Below the pieces are notes generated by a model. The model was not told the origin of the DNA and did no database searches. It was given only the letters and a program-made list of their open reading frames with translations. Positions 7,876 to 16,515 of a DNA stretch of 17,534 nucleotides are shown piece after piece. A program made the position numbers and the translations under genes. How positions within the stretch are numbered: position 1 is the first letter of the stretch; each line of letters opens with the position of its first letter. Location of the stretch: contig JADGKB010000193.1 of assembly GCA_027604185.1 (NCBI GenBank), positions 1 through 17,534 on the forward strand. Reading direction: 5' to 3'. The DNA is from Boothiomyces macroporosus (taxonomy: Eukaryota > Chytridiomycota > Chytridiomycetes > Rhizophydiales > Terramycetaceae).

Positions 7876-8894
7876 TTAATCAACAATCTTTACAGTATCT
7901 ACCTTGCTTCCATTGAATTCATAGTTTGATTCGTCGCCAGAGGAATGATGTATTGTGGTGGTGGGCTATGTTAAAAACTATTTACATTAAACGGAATATT
8001 CAGCAGAATGAATACATTCTGCTTGATTCTAGCGTCGAGCATTATCAATAAATATGGGTTGATGACTGAATTCGTCACCATTAATAGAAAAGTGACCGCG
8101 TCTGAATTTGGACCAACTGGCTTCATTGTAATTTCAGAATATATGATGGAACATGAAATTGGAATCCAGCAAATAACGAACGTGAGACATATTATGACTG
8201 CTTTTTTGATGAGCTCTCTTTCTCTGTTGCTCAGTTTTCTTGTTTTAGACCCTCTTTGCTCCAGATAAAACGATACAATCTTGTAATACACAAACATCAT
8301 TATTTCAATGTATATTCCGAGAAAGCAGAGGACAGAGAATACTATGGCAAGGACTACTGGACGGTGGCTCGTGTAATTGAATGAGCAAAATAGTTTGGCA
8401 GTGCTTATTGATATTGAATCCTCAAATGATCCTGACATTATCGGTATCAGTGAAACTATTACACTAATTGACCAAGTGATAACTACTAGATTGACGGCTA
8501 TCTTTTTTGTTAGTGCTTTCTTGTGAAATATCGCAAAATATCTCTCCAGCGTCAATAGAACTACACTTGTTCCTGAACATAGGATGCATATTAGTTCAAT
8601 AAAGAATATTACTTTGGTTGCTCCTTTCCCAAATGCCCATTGACCGGCCAGCAGATTTCCAATGGTTATTATTAGCGACTGGGTGGTATATATCCAATCC
8701 GCTATAGACAGTGATAATAATACTAGTGTGCTTGCATTGATTCGCTGATTTAACGTTGATATAATGACCAGCAGCGAACCAATTTCGCCCAAACAAGTGT
8801 ACATGAATATAATACACGCCCATATCTTCATTGTAGGTGACAGTGAGAGATCATATCCAGGCTGAAACTGAGCACCTACACCATTAGTCTCCAT
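7876..8894 (-). CDS. Class A-like GPCR, array member B (spliced)
   Basis: Exons are 7986-8894 and 7876-7965, giving 332 residues. The start is ATG 8894 (METNGVGAQFQPGYDLSL); the upstream in-frame ATG at 9014 overlaps receptor C and would add a non-conserved 40 residues. Marks: LSIADW (Asp66), LERY (116-119), CWIP (242-245), NP (279-280) with Leu283 at the NPxxY Tyr position, and a helix-8-like LDARIKQN. Loop-2 Cys170 (LFCSFN) has no partner at the top of TM3. Splicing adds the polar tail PTTTIHHSSGDESNYEFNGS and onward, whose Ser/Thr residues could serve in regulation by phosphorylation. The stop is 58 nt from the start of A. Very similar to A. Confidence 0.88.
7966..7985 (-). other. 20-nt intron (receptor B)
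   Basis: On the minus strand it reads GTAAATAGTTTTTAACATAG, with a TTAAC branch-like motif and TAG acceptor, in phase 0 after IPFN. Unspliced, the frame runs into a TAA inside the intron four codons later. Splicing opens 29 further codons. Confidence 0.75.
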
Positions 8895-9010
8895 TCTGTA
8901 GATAATGTTAAAGAAAGATGACATAATCGCTCTGAATGAAAGGAGCCGTAACTTGCTCAGAATTTTCTTTAAAATATCAAGTAATGGTAATGTATTTGAT
9001 AAAGCTTGAT

Positions 9011-9982
9011 TCATTTTCCTTCTGCAATTCTGTTGACTTCTCTCCCTGACGATTTCAAGCTGGAAGGTTTCTCTTCGATCGGGATATTTAATAGCGTATA
9101 GACATTGTACTTGATTCTATTATCCAGTGAAATTAGAATAAAAGGGTTGAGAACAGAATTTACGACTGTCATTAATCCACAGAAAGCGTCCACATTCGCG
9201 CTTACTGGAATTTGAGTAATTTCTTGATAAATTATCGAAAGCGCTACTGGCGACCAACATATGATAAACGTTAGGCAGATTATCAGTGCCTTCTTTATCA
9301 GCTCCTTGTCCCTGTCCGACAGAGTTTTCTTTGAGAGTTTATCACTCGTCTTTTCTAAAAATATATGGATTATATGGACATAAAGGATATTGATAGCAAC
9401 AACGTATATTCCTAGCATTACCAGCAAAGATATCACACATGTTAGTACAACTGGTTGGTGGTCAGTAAAATTGAATGAGCAATACATTTTTGAAGCGCTA
9501 ATCGAAATCAACTGTTCGTATTCGCTAGTTATCATTGGAATCAATGGAAGAATTATGCTAATTGCCCATGTAATCATTACCCACACAAAGGCTGTGTATT
9601 TCGATATTGATACTTGGTTTGCTATTGTGATGTATCGCTCAATAGTAATCAACACTAGGCTGGTTGCAGATCCGATTATCGAGGATATTGTTACTACGTA
9701 ATTTATCACAGCACCCAGCTTCTCTATTGCCCATCTCTCGTATATTAAATTCGCTACTACAACAACTATTGTTTCAAAGGTATATAACATGTCTGCAAAT
9801 GAAAGTGATAAATACAGTATTATTGGCGCATTTATATTTTGTTTGCAGTTTGACACAATTACCAAAAGCGATCCAAGGAACCCAACAGAAGAAAACATGA
9901 ATAACACACTCATCCATATTTTGACTATTGTTGATAGCGATAAATCATATCCGGGCTGAAACTGTATATTAATGCTGTCCAT
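9011..9982 (-). CDS. Class A-like GPCR, array member C (no intron)
   Basis: A single exon of 323 residues from ATG 9982 (MDSINIQFQPGYDLSL). Marks: LSFADM (Asp64), IERY (114-117), CWSP (242-245) and NP (279-280, NPFIL so Leu in place of the last Tyr), then LDNRIKYN. Loop-2 Cys168 (MYCSFN) lacks a TM3 partner. After IPIE, where five paralogues have an intron, the frame reads directly into a polar tail (EKPSSLKSSGREVNRIAEGK). The loop before TM6 (KKTLSDRDKELIKKA) is conserved with A and B. The last bases overlap an upstream in-frame ATG of B that is probably not used. Ligand unknown. Confidence 0.88.
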   Translation of the reverse strand: MDSINIQFQPGYDLSLSTIVKIWMSVLFMFSSVGFLGSLLVIVSNCKQNINAPIILYLSLSFADMLYTFETIVVVVANLIYERWAIEKLGAVINYVVTISSIIGSATSLVLITIERYITIANQVSISKYTAFVWVMITWAISIILPLIPMITSEYEQLISISASKMYCSFNFTDHQPVVLTCVISLLVMLGIYVVAINILYVHIIHIFLEKTSDKLSKKTLSDRDKELIKKALIICLTFIICWSPVALSIIYQEITQIPVSANVDAFCGLMTVVNSVLNPFILISLDNRIKYNVYTLLNIPIEEKPSSLKSSGREVNRIAEGK

Positions 9983-10128
9983 TCAAAAATGACAAAAGTT
10001 CATTGTTACGATAAAAAGCACGCGTATTCTAGATTGACGAGAAATTATCATTATATTATATAAGAATCTGATTATTGGTAGGCAAAAGTATATTTGCTGT
10101 AATCAGTAAGATTTCAATGACTCTGAGG

Positions 10129-11140
10129 TCATATCTTGGTACCGATGTTTGTGGACTGAACGATGCCGTTAATTGAATTGCTCTGCTCTTGTTTCGTTTC
10201 CGTGGGTTCCTAAATTAACGAATATTACCAGTTTCAATCCAAAGAACGCATACAGATTTTGCTTAATTCGGGAATCCATAGTAATCAGCAAAAATGGATT
10301 AGCTGCTGAATTTACGCTGCACATTAAACCTGCGAAAACATCGTATATTGGATTGGGCTGCTGTTCCGTGATTTCCTGGTACACGATCGAGATTGCTAAT
10401 GGTGTCCAGCAAATGATAAATGTAGCACAAATGGTGACTGCTTTTTTAATCATCTCCCATTCTTTAAAGCTGAGTTTTTTCGTTGGCTGTCTGCTCTGCA
10501 TTTGGACTATGTAAAAAGAAACTATTCGATAGTATCCCAGAGGCAAGATAAGAAACGTACATCCCAGAGTACATAGAATAATCAATACGGGTATCAACAC
10601 AGATGTCTGATGGTTTGTGAAAGCTAAAGAGCAATAAACGTGCGAAGAGCTCAACGCGATAGATTGCTCCAACTTTCCTGTGAACGCTGGTAATAGAATA
10701 ACAAATATCGGAACTAGCCATACAATTCCTACCGCAAAGATTGCTCCGCCAATAGATAAAATATAATTGTGAAATATGGCCAAGTATCGCTCCAATAATA
10801 TCAAAACCAAGCTCTCTCCAGAGCAATATGCAGAGTATATTGCAATAAAATAATTGATTTTGCATCCCGTAATACCAAAAGGGTAGTAGCCATAGTACAA
10901 ACCTAGAAATGACAACGTGATTACATGGATGGAATAAATGAGATCTGCTATTGTGAGTGAAAGCAGAATGAGAATGCTGGGATTAGATTTGCTATTAAAA
11001 TTTGATAGTACAACCAATATTGATCCAACCACACCCACACAGGTTATCATGAAATCCACAGACATCCATATTTTAGTTACGGGTAGATAAATAAGGTTGT
11101 CTTTGTCGAGGAATATCGCAGTCAAGTTTTCTGTGTTCAT
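10129..11140 (-). CDS. Class A-like GPCR, array member D (spliced)
   Basis: Exons are 10229-11140 and 10129-10209, giving 330 residues. ATG 11140 (MNTENLTAIF) gives the N-terminal length of the paralogues; NLT at residues 5-7 is a possible glycosylation site. Marks: LTIADL (Asp66), LERY (116-119), CWTP (244-247) and NP (281-282) with Leu at the NPxxY Tyr position. Cys93 before TM3 (TGCKINY) and Cys170 in loop 2 can form the classic disulphide, which only D and E have. The N-terminus lacks the QFQ.G motif. The tail after splicing is EPTETKQEQSNSINGIVQST and onward. It pairs with E by the GCKINY segment and the YYRIVSFY helix. Confidence 0.85.
10210..10228 (-). other. 19-nt intron (receptor D)
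   Basis: On the minus strand it reads GTAATATTCGTTAATTTAG, with a TTAAT branch-like motif and a TAG acceptor, in phase 0 after FGLKL. It is one base shorter than the others. Unspliced, the end is VIFVNLGTHGNETRAEQFN; spliced, it becomes a 26-residue acidic and polar tail that brings the length into line with the paralogues. Confidence 0.6.
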
Positions 11141-11362
11141 TAAATACTTTTTGGACAGCAACTGAGATGACAATGAAATATGATGTCAATCCAGGAGTTG
11201 ATTGAAAATAGACATTGGTCAAGCAAGAACATTAAAGAAATGTACTTGTCGGAATTCGGATCAACGAATCAGTCAAAATGTGAATCATACTGAAAGGTAA
11301 GTTTATTCGGTAGATTAGCTTATACATAGTAATTGGGACAAAAGTGAGAGCGTAATTAAGTT

Positions 11363-12381
11363 CTACTCTGCTGTTTGGATAAACTCACTATCCTCCACAC
11401 CTTGAATTGAAAGACTCGGATCCTTCAGTACGCTTGACGATGACTATGGTTAGTAATATTTACATTGTATGGAATGTTTAGTAGTGCATAGACATTTTGC
11501 TTTATCCTCGCATCCATAATTATGAGCAAGTACGGGTTGAGCGCTGAATTCACCATGCTAATTAGACAGGTTATTCCATCTATTCCGATGCTAACCGGTT
11601 TTTGGGTTACTTCTTGGTATATGATTGCTAGAGCTATTGGTGTCCAACATGAGATGTACGTAAAGCATATCACCACTGCTTTTTTTATCAGCTGTTTCTC
11701 CCTATCGCTCAGCCGCCTCTTTGTTTTTGTCTGATTATTCTGCTGGATATAAAAAGACACTATTCGGTAGTATCCGAGTGTAAGAATATTGACGTTAATT
11801 CCTAGTATTGATAACACTGTAATAACTGACCAAAATACAATTGGATGATGGTTTGTAAAAGCGAAATTACAATACAGCTTTGTAGAACCTAAAGCTAACG
11901 ATTCTTCAAACTTTCCTGTAAATGTCGGAAGCAGTGTTACTACAGCACTCGCAATCCATATACCTAATACCCACAAGGAAGCTTTCCGCATCGTTAGTTG
12001 TTGCCTATAGAATATTGCCAAATATCTTTCCAATGTGATCAATACAAGGCTCATCCCAGAGCAAATAGCCGCAAACATTGCGATGATGTAGTTTATTTTA
12101 CACCCCAGCCTTCCAAGAGAATAATATTTGTAGTAAAGATCGATAATGCTAAGTATTAAAATGTGTCCTGAATACAGGAAATCAGCTATCGATAGTGACA
12201 ATAGCAATACGGTGCTGGCATTTATTGTATTACGAAAAGTAGATGTAATTACAATCAATGACCCGATAACTCCTATGCAAGTTGTCATGAACCAAACAAA
12301 GCTCCAGATTAGCGCTTCTGGGGTGAAATATAAATTGTTGAGTGATTGGAACTGAGTAATTATCGTTTCTACTTCCGCCAT
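11363..12381 (-). CDS. Class A-like GPCR, array member E (spliced)
   Basis: Exons are 11464-12381 and 11363-11443, giving 332 residues. ATG 12381 (MAEVETIITQFQS) lines up with the paralogues; an in-frame ATG at 12450 would add 23 residues. Marks: LSIADF (Asp67), LERY (117-120), CWTP (245-248) and NP (282-283, NPYLL, Leu for Tyr), then MDARIKQN. Cys94 before TM3 and Cys171 in loop 2 allow the standard disulphide, as in D. The intracellular loop is strongly basic (NQTKTKRRLSDREKQLIKKA). The spliced tail is SSSSVLKDPSLSIQGVEDSE and onward, with a Ser cluster suitable for phosphorylation. The gap to D is 222 nt. Confidence 0.88.
11444..11463 (-). other. 20-nt intron (receptor E)
   Basis: On the minus strand it reads GTAAATATTACTAACCATAG, with a perfect CTAAC branch motif 5 nt before a TAG acceptor, in phase 0 after IPYN. 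It is the clearest example in the window. Splicing replaces the stray end VNITNHSHRQAY with a 26-residue Ser-rich tail. Confidence 0.8.
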
Positions 12382-12822
12382 TATAATTTTCAAAGAATGA
12401 CATATCCCATTCAATGGAAAAATGAACAAATCGAAATCGAAACAAGGCAATGTCTTGAGTTATGCCGAGTAAAACTTGGCGGATGAATTACCAAGCAAGC
12501 TGCTGTTTCTGTACTAGTTTACCGCGACCTGTATCTCTAAAGAGTGGAATATCACAATCCATGAAACAATACACCAGATTAAAGTCGTTAACACATTTTC
12601 CAAGGTTCTTTAATTACAGAGGGGTGAGTCAAGAGAACGATTTATCAAAGTCGCTTCAACTCTGACCCCAATATTCTACTTGTTATTCCTTCAATAAAAG
12701 ACATTTCTTTCCACCACTTTGCTAATCTAGAGAGCATATGTTTGCAACCCAGTAGTTGATTCGCGCAAAACAAGACAAAGTTTATATATTATATGACAAT
12801 CTGTGGTTTAAATAAATTAACA
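12382..12822. other. Intergenic region with possible coding remnant (minus strand)
   Basis: This is the longest gap in the receptor array. On the minus strand a stretch ending at TAA 12488-12490 reads CVNDFNLVYCFMDCDIPLFR then DTGRGKLVQKQQLAW, which looks protein-like. Upstream, a 30-codon ATG frame (12645-12737) begins MLSRLAKWWKEMSFIEG. Neither reaches a normal length and I found no 20-nt intron joining them. They may be remnants of a decayed gene, exons of a small gene I cannot resolve, or chance. On the plus strand an ATG frame at 12462-12665 covers the same bases and looks less natural. Confidence 0.25.
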
Positions 12823-13838
12823 CTAGACAACACTTTTTTCAATATTCGTCCGTGAAACTTGATCAGAGTTTAAACTAGAATCCATTTCAATATGCGAATT
12901 CTGCTTTAGTTCTTGGTTACCTCAAATGGAATGTTTAGGAAAGCGTATACATTCTGCTTTATACGCGTATCGAGTGATATCAGAAGGAATGGATTCAGTA
13001 TGGAATTAGTGGTCGTTAATACGATTGTAAAACATTCCAAATTTATGTTGACTGGTTGTCTGGTAATCATTTGGTATAGAATTGCTCCAGCAATTGGTAT
13101 CCAGCAAGTTATGAAAGTGAAACAAATGATGAACGCTTTCTTGATCAAGAGCTTTTCCTTGTCCCCAAAAGCACGTCGTTTCCTGCTCTGTTTCTTTTGA
13201 GCTAAATAAAAGGTTACTATTCTGTAATAGCAAAAGTTTATGACGAGGATATTCAATCCCAATACGGTCAGTATTAATATTATGCATCCAATTATTTTTG
13301 GATTTGGGCTACGCCAGTGGTAGGAGCAGTTTAACAGCGAGGGGCTTACTGACAAGGAGTCTTCAAAGTCCCCAGTAAATATCGGCGCTAAGCTGACTAG
13401 CATGCTGAATATGCAGGTGATGGCAATCCAGATTGCTGCTCTAGTTTTTGTAATAAAAGTGTGGTTGAAAATAGCAATGTACCTTTCAATAGTAATCAAC
13501 GACAAGCCCATTCCAGAATTCAATACTGCATTCATGGTAAGTAGGTAGTTGATCTCTGCACCTATTTTGCCAAATGCCCACCTTCCCGCGATTAAATTTC
13601 CGATTACTATAATCAAACATTGGGTGGTATACACGAAATCTGCAAATGATAGTGATAGTAATAAAAGGATGCTGGCATTTACTTTTTGTCTTAGTGTTGC
13701 TATTATCACAATTGAAGAAGCGATTGAGCCGATGCAGGACATCATGAATAACAAACACATCCATATCTTTACATTTGAGGTAGCAACCAAGTCGTATCCA
13801 GATTGAAATTGGATAGTTATGCTATCACCTGTACTCAT
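12823..13838 (-). CDS. Class A-like GPCR, array member F (spliced)
   Basis: Exons are 12921-13838 and 12823-12900, giving 331 residues. ATG 13838 (MSTGDSITIQFQSGYDL) matches the paralogue N-termini. Marks: LSFADF (Asp67), IERY (117-120), CWIP (245-248) and NP (282-283, NPFLL, Leu for Tyr), then LDTRIKQN. Loop-2 Cys171 (LLNCSYHW) has no TM3 partner (GAEINYLL). The loop before TM6 is very basic (KKQSRKRRAFGDKEKLLIKKA) and lacks the usual LSDRE. The spliced tail starts NSHIEMDSSLN and clearly matches the intronless tail of G, so F and G are sister genes. The gap to the stop of G is 139 nt. Confidence 0.88.
12901..12920 (-). other. 20-nt intron (receptor F)
   Basis: On the minus strand it reads GTAACCAAGAACTAAAGCAG, with a CTAAA branch-like motif and CAG acceptor, in phase 0 after IPFE. 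Unspliced, the frame ends three codons on at a TAA within the intron. Spliced, the tail NSHIEMDSSLN aligns with TSHIDMDSDLN in receptor G, where the intron is absent. This comparison fixes both splice sites exactly. Confidence 0.85.
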
Positions 13839-13977
13839 TTGAATCCTGACAATATTAATAAGCAAGATGCAACACTATGCAGAACAATGGCTAGCAAACA
13901 ATCATATCTGTCAAATCAGCCAAAGAGAGGCTACTATGACTCCATAATTATTCGGTTTATTATATTCTAGCTCTTGA

Positions 13978-14988
13978 TTACAAAGGTAATGTAGTATCCA
14001 GTTCACTTTGGACCTTTTCATTGATCGTTCCTCCAGCATTTAAATCCGAGTCCATATCAATATGTGATGTTTCTAGGGGTATTTTTAATAATTTAAAAAC
14101 GTTCTGTTTGATTCTTCCATCCATAGCAATGAGTAGAAACGGATTAACTATAGAGTTTATGCTTGTAAGAAAGATTGTGAATGCGTCCAGATTGACACTG
14201 ATTGAATTACCGCTGATTTCTTGGTAGACTATACTTGTAGCTACTGGCATCCAGCATATTATGAATACAACGCAGATAGTGAGAGCTTTTTTGATTAGCA
14301 ACCGCTCTCTCTCGTTCAACAATGGTTTCTTTCGGCTGTGCTGTTTTTGTTGAATGTAAAACGTCACTATTCGATAATACCCAACTAGTATAACTGTCAA
14401 GTTTATGACAAATATTGAAAGCACAGCGATTACTGACCCCAGCACCATTGGCTCATAGTTCGACCAGTCAAAAGAGCAATACAGCATTGAAGGACTGATT
14501 GTTAGAGCTTCATCCAGTGATCCTGAAAATGTCGGCACCAGTGTCGTGATAATACTAATACACCATGCAATAGAAATCCACAAAATAGCACGTGGTTTCG
14601 TTAGTCTCCAGTTGTAGAATATCGACATGTACCTTTCAATCGTAATCAACGCCAACCCCATTCCAGAAGACAAGACACAAATCATTGTAACGATGTAATT
14701 GATTTCTCCGCCGACACGTCCTACAGCCCATTTGCCAAATGTCAAATTTATAGTAGTGAAAATCAGTGTTTGAAGGGTATATATAAAATCAGCCATTGAT
14801 AGCGAAACAAGTAGCACTGTACTAGCATTAATTTGCTGACGCAGTGTAGCCGTAATTACAATTATTGATGCAAACGCGCCAATACAAGTTAGCATAAACA
14901 AGGCACCCATCCATATTTGAGAATCTTGCGGTAGGGTTAGATTGAATCCTGAAAGCGTTTGGATAGTGAGACTGTCGACTGTATCCAT
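13978..14988 (-). CDS. Class A-like GPCR, array member G (no intron)
   Basis: A single exon of 336 residues from ATG 14988 (MDTVDSLTIQTLSGFNLTLP). Marks: VSLSMADF (Asp67), IERY (117-120), CWMP (245-248) and NP (282-283, NPFLL, Leu for Tyr), then MDGRIKQN. Loop-2 Cys171 (MLYCSFDW) has no TM3 partner (GGEINYIV). The tail follows IPLE without interruption: TSHIDMDSDLNAGGTINEKV and onward, acidic and polar. It is the outermost receptor, 201 nt from the stop of the SH3 membrane protein gene. The absence of the intron, with the flanking codons intact, points to precise loss or to insertion in the other copies. Ligand unknown. Confidence 0.9.
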   Translation of the reverse strand: MDTVDSLTIQTLSGFNLTLPQDSQIWMGALFMLTCIGAFASIIVITATLRQQINASTVLLVSLSMADFIYTLQTLIFTTINLTFGKWAVGRVGGEINYIVTMICVLSSGMGLALITIERYMSIFYNWRLTKPRAILWISIAWCISIITTLVPTFSGSLDEALTISPSMLYCSFDWSNYEPMVLGSVIAVLSIFVINLTVILVGYYRIVTFYIQQKQHSRKKPLLNERERLLIKKALTICVVFIICWMPVATSIVYQEISGNSISVNLDAFTIFLTSINSIVNPFLLIAMDGRIKQNVFKLLKIPLETSHIDMDSDLNAGGTINEKVQSELDTTLPL

Positions 14989-15189
14989 ACAAGAAATTTA
15001 CAATAGAGGAAACAATGGTGATTGATTACCCGCAGAGAAAAAGTATTGGATTGGCTCTCATATAATGCGAAACTGTTTTACTGCAGCACAAGTTTGATAA
15101 ATGCTTAATGGTGCTCAATAGGGACGATTCCTTCAATGATTGTATAGTTCCTAAAATACAATACGCTTGCAACTTTAAAAAGAATAATT

Positions 15190-16443
15190 TTAATCAAATG
15201 ATTGGTTTAATAGTGTTTCGCCAGTCCCAACACCATCCACAGGCTTTCTAAACATATCTTTAACACTGCTATTTGCACCAAGAACGTCTGAACCTTCATT
15301 TACCGGCGCAACAATCTCTGTACCACCTACACCTACATTCTTTAACAAAAAGTTTCGCAGTAAAGTTGAATGAGTCCTAAACATTTCTTCATTACTCAAA
15401 GAAGGATTCCTAAATGGATTAATCTGCTCATCTGCGTTTCTTACAGATTCTAGTGTCATCAAGTCCATTGAAGCCAAGCCTTTTTGGTATGTACGAACAT
15501 TGATTGCTTCACCAATTCCGTTCTCTCCCATTTGAACAAACAGAATCTGGTCTCCTTTAGAAAAAGACAGCTCGTTTTCTTTTCCTTTGCAATCTACACC
15601 AGCTATGTAAGAATGGTTAAATTGTTCAGTGTTTGAAGGGTATACAGGATAGTTTGATGTAGACATTTTTGGCGTTTTTGAAAACGGTTCCATAATGTTT
15701 ACTGGTTCATCATCCAGTGGAATATTCTGAAACTGGTCATACGAAAGCCTATTATCCATGCTTGCAGGTTGTTTTTCATTTTCATTCATTTCTTCGAGTG
15801 GTATTTCTCTGTCTTTGTCAAACAATGGCCGTTCAAAAGTGCTAAACGCCAGACTGGAAAAAGACATTCTAGATTCTCTATTAGTGAGAACAATCTCTTC
15901 GGTTTTTCTGTGTAGTTTAAAAGCAACAAGAATCAAACCACCCACAACCAATATTCCAAATATTGATCCGTAAAAGAGATAACTGAAACTGTACTGTGGG
16001 TCAAACTGGTCCATCATGTTACCTTGACTTTTTAATTTAGAGTCAAATGCAATTGGAGATAAACAATCAGAAGGAGAACTGTACTCTTTACAAATCCGTT
16101 CAGCCTGCGTCATGAAATCAATCCTTTCCTGGTATCCATTTTTACAATCCTTTAGTTGTTCAATTACCGAATTCCCGTATCCTTCACAAACAGAATCACA
16201 AATCTTTTTCGGTTGGTTACAGTTCTGAGAGAGAACATAAATATCGGTAAAGCAGTTGTACGTAGCAGAGTACTTTGGATCAATGTCGCATCCTAGGAAA
16301 TCTATCCAGGAAGTGTTTCTTACAAGTAGATGCCAATTAGAAGCAACAACTTTTTGGTTGTAGAAATGAGACAAGATGGAAAAATCTAGTTTGAAATCTG
16401 TGTATGGTGAACAAGGGTTGGTTTCTGGTATTGAACAAGCCAT
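15190..16443 (-). CDS. Single-pass membrane protein with cytoplasmic SH3-like domain
   Basis: From ATG 16443 the product is 417 residues. The N-terminal 150 residues are Cys-rich (SIPETNPCSP, LGCDIDP, QNCNQPKKICDSVCEGYG, DCKNGYQ, SDCLSP), as in an oxidised extracellular domain. One helix follows (about 153-176, SYLFYGSIFGILVVGGLILV). The cytoplasmic part has an acidic linker and an SH3-like domain at about 278-333 (NELSFSKGDQILFVQMGENG, then GEAINV, KGLASMDLM), in which the usual GWW and Pro are altered. A Ser/Asn-rich tail ends the protein. This layout is seen in fungal surface sensors and adaptors. Oddity: no signal peptide is visible; an in-frame GTG at 16515 is the only upstream extension before a stop. 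Confidence 0.75.
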   Translation of the reverse strand: MACSIPETNPCSPYTDFKLDFSILSHFYNQKVVASNWHLLVRNTSWIDFLGCDIDPKYSATYNCFTDIYVLSQNCNQPKKICDSVCEGYGNSVIEQLKDCKNGYQERIDFMTQAERICKEYSSPSDCLSPIAFDSKLKSQGNMMDQFDPQYSFSYLFYGSIFGILVVGGLILVAFKLHRKTEEIVLTNRESRMSFSSLAFSTFERPLFDKDREIPLEEMNENEKQPASMDNRLSYDQFQNIPLDDEPVNIMEPFSKTPKMSTSNYPVYPSNTEQFNHSYIAGVDCKGKENELSFSKGDQILFVQMGENGIGEAINVRTYQKGLASMDLMTLESVRNADEQINPFRNPSLSNEEMFRTHSTLLRNFLLKNVGVGGTEIVAPVNEGSDVLGANSSVKDMFRKPVDGVGTGETLLNQSFD

Positions 16444-16515
16444 GAGCAAGATTGAATTTTTTCGGTTTTTGAATATTGTGGGCAGTGTGTCCAGCCCCAA
16501 AAATAATTCATTCAC

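Noticed and set aside
6363..7886. One continuous 507-residue reading from the receptor A region through to 6363
   Set aside because: It would fuse a seven-helix receptor to an unrelated small protein. The 20-nt intron at 6886-6905, shared in position with four paralogues, ends receptor A at 6799 with the normal family length.
12462..12665. 67-codon plus-strand ATG frame in the receptor array gap
   Set aside because: Composition looks random and it overlaps a more protein-like minus-strand reading; no support for either beyond appearance.
7966..12920. Receptor frames disrupted by sequencing errors or pseudogenisation instead of introns
   Set aside because: Five copies break at the same codon position, each at a GTA...AG segment of 19-20 nt, and the downstream frames are open and polar. 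F matches intact G after splicing.
6799..14988. Receptors as microbial-type or animal-type opsins
   Set aside because: No Lys is present in TM7 at the retinal Schiff-base position in any of the seven copies.
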